DNA of 43,938 nt, from the IMG/VR virus record IMGVR_UViG_3300040856_002179, positions 1 to 43,938 of that record; one strand, written 5' to 3'. The notes beneath the pieces were generated by a model that saw only the letters and a list, made by a program, of their open reading frames with translations, was not told where the DNA came from and ran no database searches. Shown piece by piece: positions 23,090 to 31,022 of the stretch. The position numbers were made by a program, and so were the translations under genes. Origin of the DNA: a virus. Numbering within the stretch: the first letter of the stretch is position 1; each line of letters begins with the position of its first letter.

Positions 23090-24369
23090 AGTGCGTTTAG
23101 TACCTTTTGATTATATACATTTTTTGCAGATCTACTCAAACTATCCCATTGAGCTTTTTGGCTGTTAAAATCTCCTGAGAATCCTTTTTCTAATAATTCA
23201 TCTCTATAAACGGTAGCAAATGATGTATCGTCTAATAATTGTTGATTAGACAATAACTGCACATATCTTTGTGCCCTATTTGCATTAGAATTTTCTATTA
23301 GTGTATTCCTATATACATCTGCATTCACGTTTCCTGCATTTCCGCCTGTAGTTGGAAAACTATTATTTGTTACTCCAAATACTAAACTACTTAGTATTTC
23401 ATTTATCAAACTATTTCCTTGTGGATCACTTGATATACTTTCTATATTAGGTAATCCTAACCTGTCTGTAATTTGAAATCTATTGTTTAAGAAAAAGAAG
23501 TTTGTATCGACGCTCTCATTATTGAAAATAACACTCCAAGTTAAATCTAAACCATTAGTCGGAGCAACATTTCCTAAAGGACTAGGTTGTTTATCATAGT
23601 GTGCAATATTTGCAAATCCTGATGGTCTGTCTTCTCGTGTATCGTTGCGTCCATATATTACAGACTCGTATTGAACACGCATAGTGTTTTTCATAAAGTC
23701 ATTAGCACCGTATTCAACTCTATCATGATTAAATGTTTGTATCATAGGATTTAATAATGTTATAGATGTATGTTTCCTTTTAGTATCAATTGTATGTAAC
23801 TGATTTATTGTTATACTATTGAAAAATGGTACACTAGGCGTTTTATTGCCTTTATCTAAACCGTATCTATAATTAAATGATGCAGGAATGTTCCTTACTG
23901 GTGTATTTCTAAAAGCAGCAGGATTATTATTAGAACTACCATCGGAGTTTAATCTTGTATATTCTCCATCTTGATAATAATACCTAAAATATGCTTCCCA
24001 TAACAAAGTTGTTAAACCGGCCATATCGTCATGAAATACTATTTCTACAGGTTCGTAATTAATTCTAGTTTGTACAATTTTTTTCCTATTGTACATATTT
24101 AAAGTTTCTGTATCTAATGTAAAATTAGGTAATTGTGCAGATTCGACTAATAGATTAAATTCGGTTGTTTTTAAATAATCTTGTAAGTTATATTGTGCTA
24201 ATGCTTGTGGATTAATACTAAAGTTAACATGAAAAAGAAATTTAAACTTTGGTGCTAATCTATGATTATTTCGTAGAAATGTAGCACTTGCGTGAGCAAA
24301 GTCACCTAAGTTGCCTTTTACTTTACCTAGTGAAGATAAATTATCAAAATATTCGTTCTGCCATGCCAT
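23086..24369 (-). CDS. Tail-tube-like baseplate protein (gp48/gp54 type)
   Basis: A 427-aa protein whose first 150 residues resemble the tail-tube fold: APKFKFLFHVNFSINPQAL, then LLVESAQLPNFTLDTETLNMYNRKKIVQT and YEPVEIVFHDDMAGLTTLLWEAY. The tube protein at 24436 shows the related pattern (YRFRVTLENFGV, RPTLSFETMPLDIYNSKVYL, TVTLSLRDD). It is longer than gp19 and has an extra C-terminal region rich in Asn and Gln. In T4 gp48 and gp54 are tube-like proteins that start the tube on the baseplate, so I infer that kind of role. The exact equivalent is uncertain. Its promoter motif GATAAATA lies four bases before the ATG, right after a terminator hairpin. Confidence 0.65.
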   Translation of the reverse strand: MAWQNEYFDNLSSLGKVKGNLGDFAHASATFLRNNHRLAPKFKFLFHVNFSINPQALAQYNLQDYLKTTEFNLLVESAQLPNFTLDTETLNMYNRKKIVQTRINYEPVEIVFHDDMAGLTTLLWEAYFRYYYQDGEYTRLNSDGSSNNNPAAFRNTPVRNIPASFNYRYGLDKGNKTPSVPFFNSITINQLHTIDTKRKHTSITLLNPMIQTFNHDRVEYGANDFMKNTMRVQYESVIYGRNDTREDRPSGFANIAHYDKQPSPLGNVAPTNGLDLTWSVIFNNESVDTNFFFLNNRFQITDRLGLPNIESISSDPQGNSLINEILSSLVFGVTNNSFPTTGGNAGNVNADVYRNTLIENSNANRAQRYVQLLSNQQLLDDTSFATVYRDELLEKGFSGDFNSQKAQWDSLSRSAKNVYNQKVLNAL

Positions 24370-24373
24370 ATTA

Positions 24374-24415
24374 TATTTATCATAAAAAAAGGAGCACTAA
24401 AAAATGCTCCTTTTT
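24374..24415 (-). terminator. Terminator hairpin followed by late promoter
   Basis: On the minus strand AAAGGAGCA (from about 24415) pairs with TGCTCCTTT (to about 24385) and is followed by a T run, ending gp19 transcription. The inverted arrangement also gives a T run on the plus strand. GATAAATA (24381-24374) follows at once and ends four bases before the next ATG at 24369. Confidence 0.75.
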
Positions 24416-24435
24416 AGTCAATCTCATATTAAGTT

Positions 24436-25059
24436 TTACGAGCCGCCACCTGTAGTAGATGTGCTTACGTTTCTTGCTACGGTTGAGCTACCAACGCCTT
24501 CGCCTAACTGAATTGCGTTGTCGTATTGTATTGTTAATGCAACCGTTACTGCATCATTGTTTGCGTAGTTTAGTGTACCGTAATCTACGTTTGTTAAGAA
24601 GCAGCCATATAGTTCCCAAGTTTCAAGAACTCCTACTTCGTTTTGTCCATTACCACCATCTAGTATTTCAATTTTTTGTGTAAATTTATAATCTAAACCT
24701 GATGCTGCACTTGATTGCTCAAAGAAATCAAATTGCTTCTGTAATTGTTCGCCAACTAGTTTTTGTACTTTACCTGTAACATCGTCACGTAACGATAATG
24801 TTACGGTATCCCAAGTGTGTTTACCAGCAAGGTAAACTTTTGAGTTATAAATGTCTAGTGGCATTGTTTCAAAACTAAGTGTAGGTCTTGTTGCTTCTAC
24901 AACTTGTTTTGTTAATTCATTTGTTTCTGCTGAAACACCAAAGTTTTCTAGTGTGACACGGAAACGATATTGTAGTTTTGGCATTAGCAATGTTTGGTTG
25001 CTTGCGCTACTATCGCTTGCTAATGGCACTGAAATCTTTGTTAATGTTGAGATTGACAT
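24436..25059 (-). CDS. 19: gp19 tail tube protein
   Basis: A 207-aa major tail tube subunit. The fold is visible as MPKLQYRFRVTLENFGVS, VVEATRPTLSFETMPLDIYNSKVYLAGK, TWDTVTLSLRDDV and WELYGCFLTNVDYGTLNYANNDAVTVALTIQYDNA. T4 gp19 has 163 residues; the extra length lies at the N-terminus and in the Ser/Thr/Gly-rich C-terminus. It lies directly downstream of the sheath gene as in other T4-like phages. A GATAAATA late motif (25090-25083) and an AGGAG site precede the ATG, which fits high late expression. Confidence 0.93.
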   Translation of the reverse strand: MSISTLTKISVPLASDSSASNQTLLMPKLQYRFRVTLENFGVSAETNELTKQVVEATRPTLSFETMPLDIYNSKVYLAGKHTWDTVTLSLRDDVTGKVQKLVGEQLQKQFDFFEQSSAASGLDYKFTQKIEILDGGNGQNEVGVLETWELYGCFLTNVDYGTLNYANNDAVTVALTIQYDNAIQLGEGVGSSTVARNVSTSTTGGGS

Positions 25060-25082
25060 ATATGTTCTCCTTAATACACAAG

Positions 25083-25090
25083 TATTTATC
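25083..25090 (-). promoter_or_regulatory. Late promoter for the tail tube gene
   Basis: GATAAATA followed by C on the minus strand, 23 bases before the gp19 ATG and with AAGGAG in between. This spacing allows a normal short leader with a ribosome site. Confidence 0.65.
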
Positions 25091-25096
25091 TATTTA

Positions 25097-25116
25097 GGGT
25101 CGACTTTTGCCGACCC
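25097..25116 (-). terminator. Stem-loop after the sheath gene
   Basis: GGGTCG (25097-25102) and CGACCC (25111-25116) form a 6-bp GC-rich stem eight bases after the gp18 stop on the minus strand. The base run after it on the minus strand is TAAATAG, not a T run; the T run is on the plus side. It may mark an RNA end or protect the sheath mRNA, and sits directly upstream of the tube promoter. Confidence 0.5.
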
Positions 25117-25123
25117 CAATTTT

Positions 25124-28100
25124 TTAAAGACCTGCAATCTCTCCTGTGTTTTTAATACGTAGCGGAATGTAAATAAATTCAATTGCTTTTACTGGTTCGA
25201 TTGCAATATCTACATATAGCTCGTTTCTATCAATTCTTGCAGGAGTGTTGTTTGTTTCGTCACATACAACTAAGAAGTCATAAAGTGCTCTAAGTCCAAC
25301 AAGTTCAATCATTAGTGTTTCCACTGCTTGTTTGATTTCATCACGTGTAATTTTATCATTTGGTTCAAATAGATATGGTTTTGCAAGTTTTGAAAGTTGA
25401 CTACGTAGATATACAACTAGTCTTGCAACGTTAACTCTATCCAATGCACTTGCATTCCTTGCACGAGTTTTTTGTCCAAAGATTACCAATCCTGCACCGT
25501 TTAGGAATGTAATTGGGTTAACATTGTTAGTGTAAAGAATGTCTCTTTGTCCTTCGTTTAGTGCAGTTGAAACAAATTCACCTTCGCTATTGATGTATCC
25601 AACACTTGAAGCGTTAGTTACACCACCACGTCTTGTACCTGCTGGTGCAAACCATGGATAAGCAACTTGGTCATTAAGTGCAAATGTGCGTAGTACCATG
25701 TGTGAAGCTGGAACAACAACATTGTTTCCTAAGTTATCACTTGTGTAACCACTTGGATAATATACACCCATGTATTCGTCTCTGCTTACTAAACCGTCAT
25801 CGTTGTCTTCTACAGCAACATTAACATTTGATGCCCAATTGCCTAAGCTAGTTGCATCTGGTGTTAAACGCATTGGCGAATCACCTACAACAAATGCTGT
25901 TAAGCCTCTGTCAAAGTTTAGAGTGATCATTTCACCAATTAATTCTGGATAACCTGGGCAAGCAATTAAGTTAAATGTGCGTGTCTCGTCATCACGGATA
26001 TCTTGGTTAGCTGACACTAGTGCTTGTAGTGAATTAATTACAACTTTACGTTGTGCATTACGTCCAAAGCTACCTGAGCCATCTGCATTATTTGTTGAAG
26101 CAGTTACCCAACGGTGTGGATAGTATGCTGCCATACTTGCATCGCCATAACGCTCGTTGTCCGCGGTTACATCTACGTAGTTACGCTCAAAACGCTTTAC
26201 GTTAAATCCGCTTCTACGTGTGTTCCATAGTAGCATACCTTTTGGATATAGTGCCGGATCCGGTGCGTCAAAGTCTACAAAGTCACTTACTAATAGATCT
26301 ACTATATCTGCTGCATCGCTATCAGAACCTGCATCGCTCCAGCGAGCATCTGCAAATAGTATACCATTTTCAGTTGTTTGATCTGATGTATCAATTGCTA
26401 CCCATGATCCTAATACTGCATTGTACATGTAAATTCCTGGATAGTTGTCAATATCTGCTGTGCTAATCCAAATATCACCTGTTACTAAGTTGCCGCCATC
26501 TGAACGATCACCGTTTTCTGGTTCTGTCGCACTAACAATAGGACCTTCTGGATCAGGTGCTAATGTACTATCTGCATTGTAATATTGTGAATCAGTATGT
26601 AGTATGCCGACCCATTTAGTACCGTTGTGTACCATTATATCTACTTCGTCAACTACACTGCTGTACCATAGTGCGCCATCAGCTGCTAATGCAGTTGGTG
26701 CATTAGCACTTGCTGTATAAACTAGTGGTTGCCATAATGTTGCTACCCAGGTACCTGCACCTGATGTACCAGGCTGATCATATAAGTTAAGTGTTCCTGT
26801 GCTATCTGTTACATCATATGGACTATAACCAATTAAGTTAAGTGCTCCGTCTGTATCATCGATACGTATATCGCCGCCGACTCTGTGTGTAATTACAAGT
26901 CTGTTTTGACTATCATAACTTGCTGATACATTTACTAAACCTGCTGCGTTAATTGCACTTGCAATTGTGGCTGCATCTGCACTACTCCTTGCGGCAGTGA
27001 ATGTTACCGTTGCTGCTGATGTCATTGCTTCTTGACCGACAATTGTTTCTGATAGTGTAAATGAATAACTTTGACTATTAGTAAGTTGTGTAGAAACTTT
27101 GTTACTTGTTACACTTGTAGTACCTGCTGCACGTCTAACAAATGGTCTAAATTGCCCTAGTGGATCTGTATCTTCGGCAGCATTACTTTGAATATAAACT
27201 GCTCCTGCACTTAGGTTTGCGCCGCCACCTGAACGATCTAAGTTGTATAATGCACTATTGTTAGTTGCATACACAGGTGCATCAACTGCTCCCCAAAGAG
27301 CTGTATCTGCATTAAACTGCTTAACTTTCCAATCTGCACCTGCATTTGGAGAAGTAGTTTTAAGCCAAATACTACCAGTTGGGCGAGGGTTTGTATCTCC
27401 TGACTTATAAGCAGGAACATCAGTGTGTTTGCTTATTTGTACTTTAGGAGCATAATAGAAGCCTTCTGTAATACCTGCTGTTGAAAGCGGTTGATTAACA
27501 CCATCTACTACTTGAATAACATCGCTAACAGATCCGTCATTTAGAAGTACTATTTTATTGTCTCTAATTTCAGCACTAACTCCAGTTCCTGACATTGCTG
27601 TATTAATGTCTGCAACTACTTGTGCAAGTGTAGCTGAACCTGTACTAAAGGTAATTTCAGTACTTTCTGCACTTGCGCTTGTTGGGTTAATTACGAAAGT
27701 ACTACCGATTGTAAATGATGTGTTACTTACGGTGTTTGTTCCTGTAACGGTTGGAACAGCGCCTGTCCAATCTTCGCTACCGACAATTACCCATGTATTG
27801 TCGTTTGTTTTATAATATAATTTAATTGTTGATGTTGTTGCAACAATTGCATATTCACCTTTTGCACCAATACCTGTGTTAGGTGCGCTTGTTGCATCTC
27901 CGCTATCTGCTAGTTCAGAAACACTAGTGATAATGCGTGGTGTTTTTGCAACAAATGTTTGTCCTGTTTCTGTTGTTACGGCTGAACTATCCCATTCAAA
28001 AATACCATATTTTGAAAGTTGTGTGTCTAACCACCATGTGCCATCATCTGGATCAGCAGTTGTAGCAGTTGAGCTTGCATTCAGTGCTCCTAGATCTGCA

Positions 28101-28438
28101 TCTGCTCTTACAACATATGCACTATTGCTTACGCCTAAGAAACTATAAGCAGCTTGAAGTCCGTATTCGTTTTGCTCGCCACCTTGTACTACATTTCCGT
28201 TTACATCAGTAATAAATTTTGGATCTCCAAAAGTTTCTACTAAGTCACGTTGTGATGTAATAAGGTAAACTTTACCTGCGTTTTCTGCTAATGTACCTGG
28301 TGCTATACCAGTGCCGCTACCATTTAGTTTATTTTGTTCAGTAGCAACAAAAATTATTGGTGTTGTGCCTGGTTCAGCTGGAGTGTAAAAACTCTCGTCA
28401 ATTACCGAAACCTGTACACCTGGTGATGTTAATGCCAT
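25124..28438 (-). CDS. 18: gp18 contractile tail sheath protein
   Basis: A 1104-aa sheath subunit. The N-terminus MALTSPGVQVSVIDESFY and the TTPIIFVATEQNK strand are typical of T4-like sheaths, as are the C-terminal RVNVARLVVYLRSQLSKLAKPYLFEPND and EFIYIPLRIKNTGEIAGL. T4 gp18 has 659 residues, so this one carries about 450 extra. The insertion spans roughly residues 125-690 and is rich in Thr, Ser, Asp and Gly, with several similar TGxIWxxT blocks, consistent with protruding surface domains. An AGGAG site precedes the ATG, and a GCTAAATA late-like motif lies at 28481-28474. Confidence 0.95.
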   Translation of the reverse strand: MALTSPGVQVSVIDESFYTPAEPGTTPIIFVATEQNKLNGSGTGIAPGTLAENAGKVYLITSQRDLVETFGDPKFITDVNGNVVQGGEQNEYGLQAAYSFLGVSNSAYVVRADADLGALNASSTATTADPDDGTWWLDTQLSKYGIFEWDSSAVTTETGQTFVAKTPRIITSVSELADSGDATSAPNTGIGAKGEYAIVATTSTIKLYYKTNDNTWVIVGSEDWTGAVPTVTGTNTVSNTSFTIGSTFVINPTSASAESTEITFSTGSATLAQVVADINTAMSGTGVSAEIRDNKIVLLNDGSVSDVIQVVDGVNQPLSTAGITEGFYYAPKVQISKHTDVPAYKSGDTNPRPTGSIWLKTTSPNAGADWKVKQFNADTALWGAVDAPVYATNNSALYNLDRSGGGANLSAGAVYIQSNAAEDTDPLGQFRPFVRRAAGTTSVTSNKVSTQLTNSQSYSFTLSETIVGQEAMTSAATVTFTAARSSADAATIASAINAAGLVNVSASYDSQNRLVITHRVGGDIRIDDTDGALNLIGYSPYDVTDSTGTLNLYDQPGTSGAGTWVATLWQPLVYTASANAPTALAADGALWYSSVVDEVDIMVHNGTKWVGILHTDSQYYNADSTLAPDPEGPIVSATEPENGDRSDGGNLVTGDIWISTADIDNYPGIYMYNAVLGSWVAIDTSDQTTENGILFADARWSDAGSDSDAADIVDLLVSDFVDFDAPDPALYPKGMLLWNTRRSGFNVKRFERNYVDVTADNERYGDASMAAYYPHRWVTASTNNADGSGSFGRNAQRKVVINSLQALVSANQDIRDDETRTFNLIACPGYPELIGEMITLNFDRGLTAFVVGDSPMRLTPDATSLGNWASNVNVAVEDNDDGLVSRDEYMGVYYPSGYTSDNLGNNVVVPASHMVLRTFALNDQVAYPWFAPAGTRRGGVTNASSVGYINSEGEFVSTALNEGQRDILYTNNVNPITFLNGAGLVIFGQKTRARNASALDRVNVARLVVYLRSQLSKLAKPYLFEPNDKITRDEIKQAVETLMIELVGLRALYDFLVVCDETNNTPARIDRNELYVDIAIEPVKAIEFIYIPLRIKNTGEIAGL

Positions 28439-28473
28439 TTTTATTTTCTCCTATGGATAGTACTTCCTACTAT

Positions 28474-28481
28474 TATTTAGC
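28474..28481 (-). promoter_or_regulatory. Late-promoter-like motif for the sheath gene
   Basis: GCTAAATA on the minus strand, 35 bases before the gp18 ATG and next to a perfect 10-base palindrome GCTGATCAGC (28480-28489). It departs from the usual GATAAATA at one base. Confidence 0.45.
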
Positions 28482-28519
28482 TGATCAGCGGAGAAAATAG
28501 GGGTTTTGAAGGAGAAAAA

Positions 28520-29026
28520 CTATCTTATAATGATTTCTTCAACAACTTCGTCAACAGCAAGATACAATTCGTCTAAAGAACCGTTATTATCTATTACAAA
28601 ATCTGCAATGTGTTCTGCAAGGCTCATACTATCTTTAGATTCAAGAGGCAGGTGTTTGCTTCTATCTACCCATATTACAAAATCAAAAACATTTTGTTTT
28701 GCCATTTCAAAATATTCTAATTTGTTACGCAGACCACAATATATAGAGTGTTCAGAAAAAATTGCTTTACCTAATCTAGCAGGATCGTCTTTATTATATT
28801 CACATATAGCATTATACCATTCGGCACGATGGTTATGCCTGTCGTTATAACACTCTTCTTCGTCTTTATATCCGTACTTGTCTTTTAACATTTCAAATAT
28901 AAAAAGTTTACTACAAAATTTACTACTACTTTCAAATGTAAAATTATACTTGTCTCGTAGGTATTCACAAACGGTATCTTTACCATGCCTACCGTGACCA
29001 ATTACAAGTAATTTAGGTAATTCCAT
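28520..29026 (-). CDS. 1: Deoxynucleoside monophosphate kinase (gp1-like)
   Basis: A 168-aa P-loop kinase. The N-terminal loop is VIGHGRHGKDTVCEYL (Walker A-type GHGRHGKDT at residues 10-18), followed by a nucleotide-binding region (RHNHRAEWYNAICEYN) and a strand VFDFVIWVDRS. T4 gp1 phosphorylates dTMP, dGMP and hydroxymethyl-dCMP for DNA synthesis; the length here (T4: 241) is shorter, as is common in marine relatives. It sits alone between the neck and the sheath genes but has its own consensus sigma70-type promoter, so it can be expressed early although its neighbours are late genes. Confidence 0.72.
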   Translation of the reverse strand: MELPKLLVIGHGRHGKDTVCEYLRDKYNFTFESSSKFCSKLFIFEMLKDKYGYKDEEECYNDRHNHRAEWYNAICEYNKDDPARLGKAIFSEHSIYCGLRNKLEYFEMAKQNVFDFVIWVDRSKHLPLESKDSMSLAEHIADFVIDNNGSLDELYLAVDEVVEEIIIR

Positions 29027-29046
29027 TACAACCTCTTTTTATTTTT

Positions 29047-29075
29047 ATAATACAATAATATAAAAAGATTGTCAA
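29047..29075 (-). promoter_or_regulatory. Consensus-like sigma70 promoter for the dNMP kinase
   Basis: Minus strand: TTGACA (29075-29070), 17 bases, TATTAT (29052-29047). It overlaps the stop codon of the gp13-like gene (TGA at 29074-29072). The leader is about 15 bases and holds AGAGG before the ATG at 29026. Confidence 0.7.
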
Positions 29076-29830
29076 CCTATTAAGAAACCGTAACCTATTC
29101 CGCCTGCTACTGCTAAATCTAAATCTTTATCTAGTTTTTCTATCTCTTGCTGGGCTTCAGATTTAAGTGTATCACCATTAAGTGTAGTGCCGCCACCAGG
29201 TCCTGCAATGGTTGAAAATTTACTACGTGCTTCGCCTAACATGTATTTGCAGTTAGCCAATGTGTAATCTTTGATCCATTGATTGGCTTTGTAATCTTTT
29301 AGCAACTCAAAATCTGGACGGTAGTTATAGCACCATAACAACACTTCTTCGTTGGCTCTCGGACGTTGTAAAAGCGTAAACTTTTTATTACTTGTATTCC
29401 AAGTAAATTCTAGAAAACTACCAAACATACGTCCAACAAGTTCTTGCTGTTGTGCAAAGAAATCATATGTTGCAAGACCGCCAATTCCGCTACCTGCTAA
29501 CAAATATGTATTTGTATATGCTAAGTTAAATGGTTCAAATAAACTACCACCGTCTGCACTGCCGCCTAATCTACTACCTACACTACGTCTAAACACCTTA
29601 CGAACTTCTATTATTTCGTTTGGTAATGTATATTCGTTAGTGTCTTCTTGGATAGTAAATGTAATATAACTTTCTTCAACGCTGTTTTCACTACGCTGTC
29701 TGTATTTGTTAAAACTTTTTTTCAATGCAGTTTCATAATGAATAGGATCAAGTTCTACATCGATCATGCCTCCGCCGAGGAATGTGTTTACATAATCATA
29801 AATTTCTTGGTATGCAGTTGCGTTGCTCAT
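29072..29830 (-). CDS. 13: gp13-like neck protein
   Basis: A 252-aa protein with features I associate with the neck/head-tail joining protein gp13 of marine T4-like phages: the N-terminus AYQEIYDYVNTFLGGGMIDVELDPIHYETALKKSFNKY, then EYTLPNEIIEVRKVFRRSVGS, ATYDFFAQQQELVGRMFGSFL and the C-terminal helical part with TLNGDTLKSEAQQEIEKL. It probably forms the connector between portal and tail. It lies back to back with gp14, its usual partner, instead of in the same direction. GGAG lies before the ATG. Assignment to gp13 rather than another neck protein is moderate. Confidence 0.68.
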   Translation of the reverse strand: MSNATAYQEIYDYVNTFLGGGMIDVELDPIHYETALKKSFNKYRQRSENSVEESYITFTIQEDTNEYTLPNEIIEVRKVFRRSVGSRLGGSADGGSLFEPFNLAYTNTYLLAGSGIGGLATYDFFAQQQELVGRMFGSFLEFTWNTSNKKFTLLQRPRANEEVLLWCYNYRPDFELLKDYKANQWIKDYTLANCKYMLGEARSKFSTIAGPGGGTTLNGDTLKSEAQQEIEKLDKDLDLAVAGGIGYGFLIG

Positions 29831-29846
29831 AGTTAGTCTCCAAAAG

Positions 29847-29862
29847 TATTTATCGATAAATA
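29847..29862. promoter_or_regulatory. Perfect palindromic divergent late promoter
   Basis: TATTTATCGATAAATA is a 16-base perfect palindrome. Each half is a GATAAATA late motif: minus strand (29854-29847) drives the gp13-like gene at 29830, plus strand (29855-29862) drives gp14 at 29868. The two -10 elements abut at the centre. Confidence 0.7.
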
Positions 29863-29867
29863 TGTGT

Positions 29868-31022
29868 ATGCCAAAGTTAAGTTTATATAGACCACAAAAA
29901 TCAAAAGACTACAATTTCTTAGATAACACAATCTACGAAATGTTTACGGTTGGTGGCACTGATTTAAATATACACAAATATTTAGGTCCAAAGAATCCAA
30001 GTGATTCTGATTCAACACCTGAACAACCTCAGTATGACGCTGTAAAAGAAACAAATATTCAAGATTTATTATTTTTAGAAAATAGAGACAGAAAATATGA
30101 TGAAAGCATTTATACTATTAGAGGACATTATACGGTACAAGACTTAGATTTTAATTTAAGTCAATTTGGATTGTTTTTAACCAACGACACTATTTTTGTA
30201 ACAATGCATATTAATAGTAGTGTAAAAACTTTAGGCAGAAAAATAATGAGTGGAGATGTTATTGAATTTCCTCATTTGATAGACGAATATGCAGCAAACG
30301 ATTTTGAAGTTGCATTAAAAAGATTTTATGTAGTAGAAGATGTTACTAGAGCAAGTGAAGGGTTTAGTCAAACTTGGTATCCACACCTATATCGCATAAA
30401 ACTAAAACAAATATACGACGGACAAGAATACAAAGATATATTAGACTTACCAGCTGTGGAAAACAGCGATACAACACTAAGAGACATTTTAAGTACATAC
30501 GAAATAGAAATGCAAATAAACAATGCAGTAATTGCACAAGGCGAAGAATATGCTGCAAAAAGCGGCTATGCAACAGAACATTTTTATACGGTAACAACAG
30601 ACGATAAAGGCAACGTTCAAATTGTTTCAGTTGACGTAGATACTATTACTACCGATAGTGCGTTTGATGTAAACTTAATTTTAGAAACACCTCCACGTAC
30701 TGGTTATACAGGATACTTAATAGGAGATGGTATTCCTCCTAATGGACACCCGTTCGGTGTAGGAAGTAGTTTTCCATCTGAACCTGTTGAAAATGATTAT
30801 TTTTTAAGAACAGATTTATCTCCTAATAGATTGTTTAGATACACAGGTCAAGTATGGAAGAAAGTAGAAGACAATGTAAGAGCCGATCTTACACAAACAG
30901 ATACAAAAAATACATTACTTGGAACGTTTATTAACAATACAAATAAGAATACAATTATGGGAGCTGAAGTTACAGAACGTCAAGCTATCAGTACCGTATT
31001 AAAAGCTAAGGCAGATAACTAA
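29868..31022 (+). CDS. 14: gp14 neck protein
   Basis: A 384-aa neck protein. The N-terminus MPKLSLYRPQKSKDYNFLDNTIYEMFTVGGTDLNIHKYLGPK matches marine T4-like gp14, as do ENRDRKYDESIY and QFGLFLTNDTIFVTMHIN. gp14 forms the upper collar ring with gp13 and binds the tail. T4 gp14 has 256 residues; the extra part lies in the second half. Start chosen at 29868 because of the family N-terminus; the ATG at 29862 overlaps the promoter. The promoter motif ends only five bases before the start, with no ribosome site. The TAATG overlap couples it to gp15. Confidence 0.85.
   Translation: MPKLSLYRPQKSKDYNFLDNTIYEMFTVGGTDLNIHKYLGPKNPSDSDSTPEQPQYDAVKETNIQDLLFLENRDRKYDESIYTIRGHYTVQDLDFNLSQFGLFLTNDTIFVTMHINSSVKTLGRKIMSGDVIEFPHLIDEYAANDFEVALKRFYVVEDVTRASEGFSQTWYPHLYRIKLKQIYDGQEYKDILDLPAVENSDTTLRDILSTYEIEMQINNAVIAQGEEYAAKSGYATEHFYTVTTDDKGNVQIVSVDVDTITTDSAFDVNLILETPPRTGYTGYLIGDGIPPNGHPFGVGSSFPSEPVENDYFLRTDLSPNRLFRYTGQVWKKVEDNVRADLTQTDTKNTLLGTFINNTNKNTIMGAEVTERQAISTVLKAKADN

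Noticed and set aside
28480-28489. Palindrome GCTGATCAGC as an operator or attachment site
   Set aside because: It is only ten bases and isolated. No integrase or repressor is present and a palindrome of this size is expected by chance.
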